From assembly GCF_002909255.1 (NCBI RefSeq), contig NZ_PIOB01000002.1:1-64000 (forward strand): a stretch of 64,000 nucleotides of DNA. The letters run 5' to 3'. This document shows positions 18,669 through 28,439 of the stretch, piece after piece. The translations under genes were made by a program, and so were the position numbers. Under the pieces are notes generated by a model. It worked only from the letters and a program-made list of their open reading frames with translations. It did not search any database and was not told where the DNA came from. Every line of letters starts with the position of its first letter. The stretch's first letter is position 1. Source of the stretch: Arenibacter hampyeongensis (GTDB lineage: Bacteria > Bacteroidota > Bacteroidia > Flavobacteriales > Flavobacteriaceae).

Positions 18669-18899
18669 AATTCCACCATCTGACCACTACAACAGGTTAA
18701 TGAATAGCAAACATAGACTCCTTTACTGTACCACTAGATTAGAATTTTAAGATTGTTTCCATTTTTTCCGAGTTCTTTCATAAAAAAGCAAAAAATCAGG
18801 AAAATACTCATTCTATACTTGGTAGTTTAAATATATCCTGAAGACGGCATTCTTATAAAAACTATTTTCACTAGATTCGATGTAGTTATTATTTTCAAC

Positions 18900-18921
18900 C
18901 TGTAATTCCCAAAAATTACAG
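18900..18921. promoter_or_regulatory. Inverted repeat in front of the LytTR regulator gene
   Basis: CTGTAATT (18900-18907) and AATTACAG (18914-18921) form a perfect 8-base inverted repeat with a 6-base spacer, ending 28 bases before the LytTR gene start. It may be an operator, possibly for autoregulation, or a hairpin in the leader. There is no T run, so it is not a terminator. Confidence 0.4.
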
Positions 18922-18949
18922 AGATTTGATTTCGTAACCGATCCAACCT

Positions 18950-19807
18950 ATGAGGAAGCGTATAGAAGCAATATTAAAACAGGAAATCCCTTATTTGGAT
19001 TCCGTTGGAAGCAAACTCTTATTGATTGGCTTTATCAGCCTGTATTCTTTCATTTTCATCAACATATATGCGCCTTACAATATTAATAAATGGGGGGAAA
19101 ATTATTATTGGGAGTTTATCCTTATTGGCTTTAGTGTACTAATTTTCAGTCAGTTTATACTGCGTACCATATTTGGGCCCAAAAGATTCAAAATCTATAG
19201 TTTACTCCCTTGGGGACTAATGGAAATGGGATTAATGGCCTTTATATTTGAGATTACCTATAGTCCGCCAATGCGAACGCTTCAGGAACAAATTTCGGAA
19301 TTCCTGCTTACCTTGTGGCAAATAGGTTTAGTAGTGGTGGTGCCCTATACGCTGTTTTTGTGGTATGCCCAAATCAAACTAAAATTATCCTCCTTCAAAG
19401 AGGAAATTCAATACAACCTTGAAAATACAAGTATTGAAGGAAACAATGAATTATTGATTTTAAATGGCGAAAACAATAAGGTGGTACTGGCCATAAAATA
19501 CAACCAATTATTATATATTAAGTCTGCAGGAAATTATCTGGAGCTCTTTTACTTTACGGGAGAAAAAACCAACAAGGAACTTATTCGAATGAGTTTCAAG
19601 GAATTGGATGAAATTATCACGGACCCTAAGGTAATCCGCGTCCATAGGTCCTATATGGTCAATACGGTATATATCAATTCTGCTAAGAAAACAAAAAAAG
19701 GGTATGCCCTTAATATCCAATATATTCAAGAGGAAAAAATTCCCGTTTCATTTGGTTATAAGACCGAGTTTGAAAAAGCCCTCCAACCAAAAAAAATGTC
19801 CCATTAA
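18950..19807 (+). CDS. Membrane-anchored LytTR-family transcription regulator
   Basis: A 285-residue protein with four hydrophobic segments in the first 150 residues (LLLIGFISLYSFIFINIYA, WEFILIGFSVLIFSQFIL, WGLMEMGLMAFIFEITY, LLTLWQIGLVVVVPYTLFLWY) and a C-terminal LytTR DNA-binding domain (about 180-280). The domain is recognised by LLYIKSAGNYLELFYF, the SFKELDEII segment and VIRVHRSYMVNTVYI. There is no receiver domain, so it is not a normal response regulator; the membrane part probably senses or anchors. It lies 235 bases upstream of the cytochrome/SusCD cluster, in the same direction, which makes it a candidate regulator of that cluster, though nothing in the sequence proves it. Confidence 0.85.
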   Translation: MRKRIEAILKQEIPYLDSVGSKLLLIGFISLYSFIFINIYAPYNINKWGENYYWEFILIGFSVLIFSQFILRTIFGPKRFKIYSLLPWGLMEMGLMAFIFEITYSPPMRTLQEQISEFLLTLWQIGLVVVVPYTLFLWYAQIKLKLSSFKEEIQYNLENTSIEGNNELLILNGENNKVVLAIKYNQLLYIKSAGNYLELFYFTGEKTNKELIRMSFKELDEIITDPKVIRVHRSYMVNTVYINSAKKTKKGYALNIQYIQEEKIPVSFGYKTEFEKALQPKKMSH

Positions 19808-20042
19808 TCCCAAATAGGGATATTTCATCACAAAATATCATAGACATAACAGTTAGTTGAAGCACCATTGTTAATTTGTGCCAATACAGTGTATTTGCAC
19901 AGCCCGATGAATCCAATTATTACATCCGTAATGCTATAAATGTTAAGCTATTTATTTCAAAAACGGTCTATGATTACGACAGGAATTTGGGATTTAATGG
20001 TTCAAAATTTTAATGAATAATCAAAATATAATTTAAAACCAG

Positions 20043-21233
20043 GTGATATTAAGTAGGGTCATATTAAAGCTAATTATATCAGGGTCAATTATTGGAATCT
20101 TGGCACTGGTTTTCTTTTCCGGACAAAAATCCACTGCCTATTACCCAGTTCCACTTTTAAAAAGTACCTGTCCTCCCGGATTTAAATTGAATGCCAATAA
20201 TGAGTGTATTGCAAAAAATCTTTATAATCAGTATGCAGTGACCAACAAGGCCGGTGTAGGAGGTTTAAAGTCGGCCCTACCAGAGATTCGCGATGGTTTT
20301 TCTCCCCAAGAAATAGACTTGGGAAGGTATTTATTTTTTGACCCTGCTCTTTCTGCCGACCAAACCATTTCCTGTGCAACATGCCATGATCCCACCAAAG
20401 GATTGGGTGATGGCTTGGCAACCAGCCGGGGTAAGGATGGACTTAGATTAAAAAGAGCGGCCCCTTCCCTTTATAATGTTGGCTATTTAAAAAAACTCTT
20501 TTGGGACGGTCGTGCCTCAACTTTGGAAGAGCAAATGCTGGAACCCTTGTTTTCCATGCAAGAAATGGGAAATACACCGGAAAACTTACTCAAGACCATA
20601 AATGACATTGAGAATTATAGAAAATTATTTACGGAAGCATATCCTAATAGGAATAAGGCCGCCCCTATTGCACTCGAAGAAATTACCAATGCCATAACGG
20701 CTTTCCAATCTTCCCTGATTTCCTTAAACAGCAAATATGACCAATATGCCCATGGGTACGATGAAGCATTGAATAAAAATGAAATTGAAGGCCTTAATGT
20801 ATTCAGGTCCTTTGTGGCCCGTTGCGCTGAGTGCCATACCCCTCCCCTTTTTACAAATCAACAATTTGCCGTTATAGGCACCCCCGAAACAGATGGATTA
20901 CCACTAGATCCTGGAGCCGAAATCCCTTTTAAGGACAAAAGTCTAAGAGGGGCATTTAAGGTTCCAAGTCTTAGAAACATAGCACAAACCCCTCCTTATA
21001 TGCATTCTGGGAGATTCAAAACCCTTCGTGAAACCGTTCAATTTTATACAGACGGTCGTGGGCATGCCATACCGGAAGGTGAAAACTTATTGATTCACTG
21101 GCATATTTGGGAACCGAATTTAACGGATTACGAATTGGACCGTCTAGTGGATTTTCTTAAGACCTTGACAGATGAATCCTTTAAACCAAAAGTTCCCGAG
21201 GCACTTCCTTCGGGGCTTAAAATATCGACTTAA
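20043..21233 (+). CDS. Di-haem cytochrome c peroxidase/MauG-family protein
   Basis: A 396-residue exported or membrane-anchored di-haem protein. One N-terminal hydrophobic segment (residues 5-25) precedes the domain. Two c-type haem sites are present, CATCH at 111-115 and CAECH at 261-265, with PPYMHSGRFKTLRETV near residue 320 as in the family. Between the anchor and the first haem there is a short cysteine pair (CPPGFKLNANNEC) that may form a disulfide. Family members either reduce peroxide or, in the MauG branch, oxidise a protein or small molecule; the sequence does not tell which. The start is GTG: an in-frame stop occurs nine bases before it. It is the first of five closely spaced genes, 18 bases before the beta-helix/cytochrome gene. 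Confidence 0.9.
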   Translation: MILSRVILKLIISGSIIGILALVFFSGQKSTAYYPVPLLKSTCPPGFKLNANNECIAKNLYNQYAVTNKAGVGGLKSALPEIRDGFSPQEIDLGRYLFFDPALSADQTISCATCHDPTKGLGDGLATSRGKDGLRLKRAAPSLYNVGYLKKLFWDGRASTLEEQMLEPLFSMQEMGNTPENLLKTINDIENYRKLFTEAYPNRNKAAPIALEEITNAITAFQSSLISLNSKYDQYAHGYDEALNKNEIEGLNVFRSFVARCAECHTPPLFTNQQFAVIGTPETDGLPLDPGAEIPFKDKSLRGAFKVPSLRNIAQTPPYMHSGRFKTLRETVQFYTDGRGHAIPEGENLLIHWHIWEPNLTDYELDRLVDFLKTLTDESFKPKVPEALPSGLKIST

Positions 21234-21251
21234 TTAACAATCAATTGGAAT

Positions 21252-22760
21252 ATGAATAAAAAATCGCCTTTTATAAAAATTATTACCTCTATCCTGCTCA
21301 TAGGAGTAGGGATATTCATTGGAAAATCGTTCTTTGGACCAAAAAGTGTGGAGACCGTTCCAATACCGTCCACCATGAAGTATAGAAACATTGGACTTTC
21401 CAATGACACAACACAGGTTGCTTCAAGTCAAGAATTCACCGGAAATATAATAGAGGTCAAAAATGGCTCCTCTATCCAGAAGGCCGTAAAAGAGGCCAAT
21501 CCCGGAGATCTTATTCGTGTTTACCCCGGAACGTATTCGGAGAACGTATATATTGACAAAGATAATATTAGCCTACAAGGAGTGGTCATCAATGGAGATT
21601 GGCCAACATTGGATGGTAAAAAGGAAATTAACGACGCCTTCCTTTATTCTGGCAATGGCATTCTTATTGAGAATTTTAAAATCATTAATTATAAAGGCAA
21701 TGGTGTCATGGGCCAGGCTGGCAACAACTTTATAATACGCAACAACTGGATCATAGATACCGGTGTTTATGGCATTTTCCCACAATATGGTAAAAACGGA
21801 CTTATTGAACATAATGTCCTAAGTAAAATAGCGGATGCGGCCATTTATGTTGGTATGTGCGATAATGTTGACGTACTACATAACGAAGTATTTGATAATG
21901 TTGCGGGTATTGAAATTGAAAATTCAAGACATTGCCTGGTAGAGAATAATTATGCCCACAACAATACAGGTGGATTACTTGCCTTTGTAACACCTGGGCT
22001 TCCTATAAAAACCACTTTTGATGTTATACTGCGCAACAATTTTGTGGTAAACAACAACCATGAAAACTTTGGGGCACCGGGATCTACTGTTTCAGGAATT
22101 CCATCCGGTACAGGAATTCTAATAATGGCGGCGGATGATGTAATTGTAGAAAACAATATCATAACAGGGAATAACAATACTGGGATTACCATTGTTGACC
22201 TTGCAACAGGCGACCCAAAAGCCAATGACCCCAATTCTGAAGGAAATCCTGACAGAGTAGTAATTCTCGATAATATCATGTTTAATAACGGGAATGACCC
22301 TACTGGTGAAATAAAGACCATCATGCTTACCCAATTGGATAGCAAGGGGCCTGATATTTTCGCCTATGGCGGAGGCACTGGCAGCACGATCAGGGATAAG
22401 AACAGATATCGAACTTTTGGTTTGGATAATTACGGAATAGCACAAATAACAGATACCAAGGACATACCAACAATGATGACTCCGTCTCCGGTACCACCCA
22501 GATCGGTTTCCAAAGAAGAACTGGGGGAACTAACGTATTATGGAGTTTGCGCCGGTTGTCATGCTTTTGGCACAAGATTGATCGGTCCTCCAACTGATAT
22601 CATACAAGCAATTCACAATGATAATCCACAGGGTATAGTAGATTATATTACTAATCCCAAAAACCTTAGGGAAGACTATCCGGAAATGCCGCCACAGAAT
22701 TATTTGTCTGAGGAAGCCAAAATGGCCGTGGCAAAATATATCCTGGCGCTGAAGAATTAA
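21252..22760 (+). CDS. Right-handed parallel beta-helix protein fused to cytochrome c
   Basis: A 502-residue protein with an N-terminal anchor (about 8-26). Residues of about 60-400 form a parallel beta-helix, visible as repeats such as GNGILIENFKIINYKG, NNFIIRNNWIID, NGLIEHNVLSKIAD, HCLVENNYAHNN and DVIVENNIITGNN. The family (NosD/pectate-lyase-like) binds or cuts carbohydrate chains. Residues of about 420-502 are a class I cytochrome c domain: CAGCH near 433, then PEMPPQNYLS, whose Met probably ligates the haem. I see no clear lyase catalytic set. The fusion places a haem next to a carbohydrate-binding-type fold, and the gene directly follows the di-haem peroxidase gene, suggesting electron transfer between the two. 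Confidence 0.85.
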   Translation: MNKKSPFIKIITSILLIGVGIFIGKSFFGPKSVETVPIPSTMKYRNIGLSNDTTQVASSQEFTGNIIEVKNGSSIQKAVKEANPGDLIRVYPGTYSENVYIDKDNISLQGVVINGDWPTLDGKKEINDAFLYSGNGILIENFKIINYKGNGVMGQAGNNFIIRNNWIIDTGVYGIFPQYGKNGLIEHNVLSKIADAAIYVGMCDNVDVLHNEVFDNVAGIEIENSRHCLVENNYAHNNTGGLLAFVTPGLPIKTTFDVILRNNFVVNNNHENFGAPGSTVSGIPSGTGILIMAADDVIVENNIITGNNNTGITIVDLATGDPKANDPNSEGNPDRVVILDNIMFNNGNDPTGEIKTIMLTQLDSKGPDIFAYGGGTGSTIRDKNRYRTFGLDNYGIAQITDTKDIPTMMTPSPVPPRSVSKEELGELTYYGVCAGCHAFGTRLIGPPTDIIQAIHNDNPQGIVDYITNPKNLREDYPEMPPQNYLSEEAKMAVAKYILALKN

Positions 22761-22831
22761 AATTTTACAATATGCAATGAAATTTAATAATTGCCAGACA
22801 ATAACATAAATAAACCACCAAACACAATTAT

Positions 22832-25800
22832 ATGAACAAACTAATTCTAATATTGGCCATATTCGGTACTATAATTACCGCCGGGGCTCAAAAAACCATT
22901 TCCGGTCAGGTGCTGGAAAAAGACACCAATACGCCGCTTTTAGGGGTAAGTGTATTGGTAAAGGGTTCCATGACTGGGACCACAACAGATTTTGATGGTA
23001 ATTATACACTCGCTGATCTAAGCACAGACGCTATTATTGAATTCTCCTATATTGGGTATACCACCCAGGAATTTACTATTGGCGATCAAACGACAATTAA
23101 TGTCTTCCTTGAAATTAATGCCGAGCAGATGGACGAGGTAGTGGTTACTGCACTGAACATCCAAAGGGATAAGGAGTCACTTGGGTATTCTATCTCCCAA
23201 GTATCGTCGGAGGAGGTCAACGTGGCCAGAGAAAATAACGTAATGAATTCGCTTTCGGGAAAAGTCTCAGGCTTACAGATTACACAATCCAATACCGGAG
23301 TTGACGGTTCCAGTCGGGTACTCTTAAGGGGTATCACTACTATTAACGGTAACAATAGACCCCTAGTTGTAGTTGATGGTATTCCTATAAGCAACGGTTC
23401 GGGTGGGGCAGGTGCAAGCGGGGGTATCGACCGGGGAGATGCCCTATCGGATATCAATCCAGATGACGTTGAAACCATAAGTGTCCTAAAAGGGGCAGGT
23501 GCAGCCGCGGCTTATGGCTCATTGGGCATGAACGGGGTGATCTTGATTACCACCAAATCGGGAACCAAAAAGGCTGGGGTTGGAATTTCTTTAAATTCAT
23601 CCTTCTCATTTTCGGATGTTGCCTTAACTCCCGATTTTCAAAACGAATACGGCGCCGGGGCATTTGGCGATTTTGCGCCGATAAATGCCGATGGAAGACC
23701 CGTGTTGGATTATCCCTTTTCATGGAGTTGGGGACCAAAAATGGAAGGACAAACCTATACCAACTGGTTGGGACAACAAGACAACTACACTCCCAACTCA
23801 AAAAGGAATCCATATAAGGAGTTTTATCAAACCGGATTTACAATGTCGAACACGTTGGCTTTTGAAGGCAGAAATGATAAAGGTTCCTTTAGATTGTCAA
23901 TAACCGATGAGGATGGTCAAGGCATTGTGAGTAATAATACATTGACAAAACAGACATTTAGCTTAAGAGGTTCTTCTAATTTGACCGATAGATTTAGTAT
24001 TGATGGAAAAATGACCTACATCACTTCCAAAGTAAGCAATAGACCACAACTGGCAGAAGGAAGTGGAAATACCGCTTTACAACTTTCTTTAATGCCACGG
24101 GATATACGATTGGACGATGTAAGAAACAATACTGTGAATGCAAATGGGGAAGAAATTAAATGGAATTTGGACAATACTTTTAACAACCCCTATTGGGCAC
24201 TTGAAAATGCAGGAAATGTTGATGAAAAAGACCATTTCCAAGGCTTTATCTCCGCAAATTGGGAGATTGATGACAAATTCAATATCACTGCAAAATCAGG
24301 GATGGACTATATTATCAACGATTACACTAGTTATGGGGCCACCGGGGCTCAAGCCATTCAAAACGGATTAGGCTCCTACAATCATGACGGTGATCAAAGC
24401 AGTATTTGGAACTCCGATATATTAGGGACGTATTCTACAGACCTTTCGGATTTTAACATAACCCTTAGTTTGGGGGCCAACTATCGCAATGAATATAGTA
24501 ACTATAAAAATATTTCTGGCAATGATGCCAAGGTTCCCAATTTCTATAGAATAAGTAATTATAAAAATTCATTTTCCTCTGAAGGAATTTCAGAAAAAGC
24601 TATTTATTCCTACTATGCCCTGGGACAATTTGGTTACCGAGGCTTTTTATATTTGGACGCTACTATTAGAAACGATAATTCATCCGCCTTGCCCCAAGCC
24701 AATAATTCATATTGGTACCATTCTGAGAACATGAGTTTGTTGTTCACTAAATTGCTGGGCATTAATTCCAATATATTAAGTCAGGGTAAACTAAGGGGCT
24801 CATTTGCCAAAGTAGGTAACGACACCAGCCCGTATAGAACGCAGGCTGTATACAGCGTTGACCAAACAGTAACATTGCCCTATACCGTGGCTTCCATTTC
24901 AGAAAGTCTTCCCTCTTTTGATTTAAGACCCGAAACCTCCGAATCTTGGGAAATTGGCGCGGATCTAGGTTTTTTAAAGAATCGTATCCAATTGGATGTT
25001 ACTTATTACAAGACCAACACTACCGATCAAATTATGGCGGTTCCAATTTCAGGAACAACTGCCTATTCATCAAAGGTCATCAATGCAGGAGAAATTGAAA
25101 ATAAGGGTATTGAGGCCCAATTGAATTTGATTCCTTTTGACTCTGAAAATTTTTCATGGGACCTGGGATTTAACTTTACAAAAAGTAATTCTAAGGTAAT
25201 TACATTAAATGAAGGTTTGGAGAGTATTTCCCTTGGATCTCTCTGGACAGCTTCTGTTGAGGCCCGACCAGGGCAGGAATTCGGGACCATTTATGGCAAC
25301 GATTTTTTAAGGGATAATTTCGGGCGAAAGATAATCGGCAATGATGGCCTGGCCAAACGGGGCGATCGCGTAGCCCTGGGAAATATAAACCCGGATTGGT
25401 ATGGTGGTTTTACCAATAAAATACGCTATAAGAATTTCACCTTAAGTTCGCTTATCAGCGCACAGGTCGGTGGGGAGTATTATTCATACGGTAGAGGATA
25501 TCGTCTATTTTTTGGAACGGACGAACGCAGTTTAGTGGGTAGGGAAAACGGCCTTGTTGAAGAAGGCATCAATGAGTTTACTGGTTTTGAAAATGACAAT
25601 GAAACCAGCGCTCTACTAAAACAGTTTACAGATATATTTTCAAATGAAATTGCTACCGATATCATTCTAGATGCCACCAACGTTAAACTTAGAGAGGTGG
25701 CCTTGACTTTTGATTTTCCAAAAACCATGCTGCGAGACACATTTATACAATCGGCGAGTCTATCGGCCGTTGGTAGAAACTTACTCTTTCTATATAATGC

Positions 25801-25918
25801 CGCAGGCGATATAGACCCTGAGGCAACCTATAGTAGTGGCCCGGCCAGTACCGCCTTTGAACATTCATCACTGCCTTCGACAAGGAGTTATGGCGTGAAT
25901 TTAAAAATCAACTTTTAA
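22832..25918 (+). CDS. SusC/RagA-family TonB-linked outer membrane transporter
   Basis: A 1028-residue TonB-dependent transporter. It has a signal peptide (about 1-20), a carboxypeptidase-regulatory-like domain (about 21-100, ISGQVLEKDTNTPLLGVSVLVKG and TDFDGNYTL), a TonB-box-like stretch (MDEVVVTAL), a plug domain (about 120-240, with VLLRGITTINGNNRPLVVVDG and the family marker LKGAGAAAAYGSLGMNGVILITTK) and a 22-strand type barrel ending SYGVNLKINF. It imports a ligand captured by the SusD partner encoded five bases downstream. Nutrient specificity cannot be read from the sequence, and there is no glycoside hydrolase in the cluster. Confidence 0.95.
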   Translation: MNKLILILAIFGTIITAGAQKTISGQVLEKDTNTPLLGVSVLVKGSMTGTTTDFDGNYTLADLSTDAIIEFSYIGYTTQEFTIGDQTTINVFLEINAEQMDEVVVTALNIQRDKESLGYSISQVSSEEVNVARENNVMNSLSGKVSGLQITQSNTGVDGSSRVLLRGITTINGNNRPLVVVDGIPISNGSGGAGASGGIDRGDALSDINPDDVETISVLKGAGAAAAYGSLGMNGVILITTKSGTKKAGVGISLNSSFSFSDVALTPDFQNEYGAGAFGDFAPINADGRPVLDYPFSWSWGPKMEGQTYTNWLGQQDNYTPNSKRNPYKEFYQTGFTMSNTLAFEGRNDKGSFRLSITDEDGQGIVSNNTLTKQTFSLRGSSNLTDRFSIDGKMTYITSKVSNRPQLAEGSGNTALQLSLMPRDIRLDDVRNNTVNANGEEIKWNLDNTFNNPYWALENAGNVDEKDHFQGFISANWEIDDKFNITAKSGMDYIINDYTSYGATGAQAIQNGLGSYNHDGDQSSIWNSDILGTYSTDLSDFNITLSLGANYRNEYSNYKNISGNDAKVPNFYRISNYKNSFSSEGISEKAIYSYYALGQFGYRGFLYLDATIRNDNSSALPQANNSYWYHSENMSLLFTKLLGINSNILSQGKLRGSFAKVGNDTSPYRTQAVYSVDQTVTLPYTVASISESLPSFDLRPETSESWEIGADLGFLKNRIQLDVTYYKTNTTDQIMAVPISGTTAYSSKVINAGEIENKGIEAQLNLIPFDSENFSWDLGFNFTKSNSKVITLNEGLESISLGSLWTASVEARPGQEFGTIYGNDFLRDNFGRKIIGNDGLAKRGDRVALGNINPDWYGGFTNKIRYKNFTLSSLISAQVGGEYYSYGRGYRLFFGTDERSLVGRENGLVEEGINEFTGFENDNETSALLKQFTDIFSNEIATDIILDATNVKLREVALTFDFPKTMLRDTFIQSASLSAVGRNLLFLYNAAGDIDPEATYSSGPASTAFEHSSLPSTRSYGVNLKINF

Positions 25919-25923
25919 TATAG

Positions 25924-27402
25924 ATGACTATGCAAACGATATATAATTCAATGAGAAAAACAGTAGTTGTCGCTGTAGTAGGAATGTTGTTACTTTCATG
26001 CGAGGGCCATTTGGAAGACCTTTATGATAACCCAAATGCCGTTACTTCGATTGACGATTCTGCATTATTTACCAAATCCGTCAGAAGTTTATTTCAGGCA
26101 ACTACGGATAATGGCTCAGCCCATTTTGCTGGTATGCATGCCCATTACTATGTGGCAGGAAGTACTTGGAGGGCTCCCGATCAATATGGAGATGGTCATG
26201 ATGGGGATTACAATAGTATTTTAAATGATGGTTATAGCGGCACAATCCGACATATTGAAGAAGTTTTGGAACTGACTTCTTCCGCAAACACCCAAAACAA
26301 TATACGGAATGCCCTTGCCAATATTATTGCAGTGTTGGCCTATGCCAAGGTTACCGATGCATTTGGCGATGTACCTTACACAGAGGGAGGAAAAGGCAAG
26401 TCACAAGATATTTTGCTGCCAAAATATGATACTCAAGAGAGTATTTATAAAGATATGATTGTTAGGTTGACAAACAGCATTGCAATTTTGAAGACCGCAG
26501 ATCCTGCAATGGCATATCCCAATTCCGACCCGATTTACAACAACGATTTAGGCAAATGGGTGCGATTCGCCAATAGTGTCCGACTTCGACTTGCGATGCG
26601 CATGCGCTATGCAGACCCAAGTGCATCACAATCCACTGTAGCGAAATGTTTATCCGAACCGTTGATGGAAACCCCAGGGCATGATGCTTTTATGATTGAA
26701 ACCGAAGGTACTGGAAACGCATGGTTTAATAGAAGAACAGGATTTCCGTCCATTAAAATGTCAACATTGCTGATCGATCAATTGCAGGGTACCAACGATC
26801 CGAGGTTGGCCGTGTTTGTGAGTAAGGACGGTACCGGACAGTATTCGGGTATTGTAAACGGACTTACCGACCAAGCTTTTGGAAATTCCAATTTTGCCAA
26901 CTTATCCGATATGGGTCTTGCCTTATCTTCCCCTGAAAGTAAGCTATATATAATGACCGCTGCTGAAACTTGGTTGTTACGGGCAGAGGCGGCCTTGGCC
27001 TATGATAATGACCCCGCAACGGCCAACATATTATATAGAAAAGGTATTGAAGCTTCCTTAAACCAATGGGAGGTTGATGCTGCCGAAATAACTAGTTTCA
27101 TGGCCTCGCCTACCGCTACTTTGGCAGGTGTCAACGATGAGGAGCAAATTGGAGTGCAAATGTGGTTGTCACTAACGCCAAATTTCTTTGAGGGATGGTC
27201 GCACATACGTCGAACAGGATATCCTATTATACCCGTTCGAACTAGTGAAGATTTATCCAAAGGTGTAACCAACGGTATTATGCCAAGTAGGTTCAATTAC
27301 TCTTCATTTGAGCAGGGTGCGAACAGCTCCAACGTTCAAGAAGCCATTTCTAGACAGGGTGCCAATAAAATAGATACACCTGTATGGTGGGATAAAAACT
27401 AA
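25924..27402 (+). CDS. SusD/RagB-family surface lipoprotein (SusD-like_2 type)
   Basis: A 492-residue surface lipoprotein that binds the substrate for the SusC channel. The lipobox is LLLSC (Cys26 counting from 25924); an internal ATG at 25951 would give a shorter signal peptide, and either is possible. The start of the mature part, [13 protein letters not shown], and the helical TPR-like segments with [27 protein letters not shown] and [14 protein letters not shown] are typical of the SusD-like group found with peptide or small-oligomer importers as well as glycans. It starts five bases after the SusC stop, so the two are co-translated. Confidence 0.93.
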   Translation: MTMQTIYNSMRKTVVVAVVGMLLLSCEGHLEDLYDNPNAVTSIDDSALFTKSVRSLFQATTDNGSAHFAGMHAHYYVAGSTWRAPDQYGDGHDGDYNSILNDGYSGTIRHIEEVLELTSSANTQNNIRNALANIIAVLAYAKVTDAFGDVPYTEGGKGKSQDILLPKYDTQESIYKDMIVRLTNSIAILKTADPAMAYPNSDPIYNNDLGKWVRFANSVRLRLAMRMRYADPSASQSTVAKCLSEPLMETPGHDAFMIETEGTGNAWFNRRTGFPSIKMSTLLIDQLQGTNDPRLAVFVSKDGTGQYSGIVNGLTDQAFGNSNFANLSDMGLALSSPESKLYIMTAAETWLLRAEAALAYDNDPATANILYRKGIEASLNQWEVDAAEITSFMASPTATLAGVNDEEQIGVQMWLSLTPNFFEGWSHIRRTGYPIIPVRTSEDLSKGVTNGIMPSRFNYSSFEQGANSSNVQEAISRQGANKIDTPVWWDKN

Positions 27403-27421
27403 TAGCTAAAAAAACATTCAG

Positions 27422-28327
27422 ATGAAAAATAATAAGATATTAAGTTTACTACTACTAGCCATAATATTGGTTAACTGTAGCGACGATAATGAACCACTCT
27501 TACCCCTCTCGGATTTTCAATTTTTAGTTGAAGGCTCTGTGGTAACCTTTAACGGAACAGTCGAAAATACCACTTCCATTAATTGGGATTTTGGCGACGG
27601 TAATACCAGTACCGAGGAAGATCCGGTGTACGCCTTTGCCAGTCCCGGAACATACAATGTTGTCATGACGGTAAGTGGTCCAAATGGTACCTTTTCTGAA
27701 ACCAAAAGAGTTACTATTCTTCCTACACTTGATATTCTATTGACCGGTGGTCCTGCCAGACCTCAAGGTAAAGCATGGAAGTTAAAAAAAGCATACACCG
27801 CAGGTAAGGAAGGTGCCGGATTGATAGAGAATAAACTTGGACTCTTGATCGCTTCCTTTGATAATTTACTGGGAGCTGTAGGGTTGGGCGCATCGTATGA
27901 AGATACTTTTACTTTTGTTCATGATGGAACCTACAAAGTAGATAATGTTGACGGCCAAAGTCTTATGGGCATTATACACGCCAGTGCATTTCACGCAGCC
28001 AATATTACTGCCGTTTCGGCAGATCTAGCGAACGTGCCCCTTGCCCATGCTATCTATACACCTGTAACCGACGCCAAATGGGAGCTTAATGAAGAGGACT
28101 TTACAATTAATACCTTGTATCCCCAAGTAGGACCAGTAAGTATAAATTTCACAGGTAAGCAACGTCTAATTTTAGGAGAATACCTTGGTTACAAAGAAAC
28201 CAGTAACATTGTAATCCTAAAGGAAATTACAGAAACAACTATGAACGTGGCTTTGGGAATACATACGGAACAAGATTTTTATGATACGCCAACATTATTC
28301 TTTCATTTGACTTTGGAGTCTTTATAA
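27422..28327 (+). CDS. PKD-domain lipoprotein of the SusCD cluster
   Basis: A 301-residue lipoprotein with lipobox LVNC (Cys19), followed by SDDNE, an acidic stretch that matches the Bacteroidota surface-export signal, so it is probably surface exposed. Residues of about 30-100 are a PKD domain (INWDFGDGNTSTEEDPVYAF and GTYNVVMTVSG). The remaining 200 residues are a beta-rich domain of unknown kind (WKLKKAYTAG, DTFTFVHDGTYKV, WELNEEDFTINT). Its position 19 bases behind SusD suggests a surface accessory that binds the same ligand. No catalytic motif is visible. Confidence 0.8.
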   Translation: MKNNKILSLLLLAIILVNCSDDNEPLLPLSDFQFLVEGSVVTFNGTVENTTSINWDFGDGNTSTEEDPVYAFASPGTYNVVMTVSGPNGTFSETKRVTILPTLDILLTGGPARPQGKAWKLKKAYTAGKEGAGLIENKLGLLIASFDNLLGAVGLGASYEDTFTFVHDGTYKVDNVDGQSLMGIIHASAFHAANITAVSADLANVPLAHAIYTPVTDAKWELNEEDFTINTLYPQVGPVSINFTGKQRLILGEYLGYKETSNIVILKEITETTMNVALGIHTEQDFYDTPTLFFHLTLESL

Positions 28328-28377
28328 ATTCCAAAAATTGCAATGGTTAAATACTCATAATGATGTTATTTAATATA

Positions 28378-28385
28378 TAATTTTG
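28378..28385 (+). promoter_or_regulatory. Possible -7 element of the aldehyde dehydrogenase gene, inside an inverted repeat
   Basis: TAATTTTG matches TAnnTTTG and lies 55 bases before the start codon; no -33 TTG is at the expected distance. It sits between the arms of an inverted repeat, ATACTCAT (28351-28358) and ATGAGTAT (28399-28406), which could be operator half-sites. Confidence 0.3.
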
Positions 28386-28439
28386 ATGATATCCCCAAAT
28401 GAGTATGATTAGGGATGTTTTTTACCTTAGTTTAATGCC

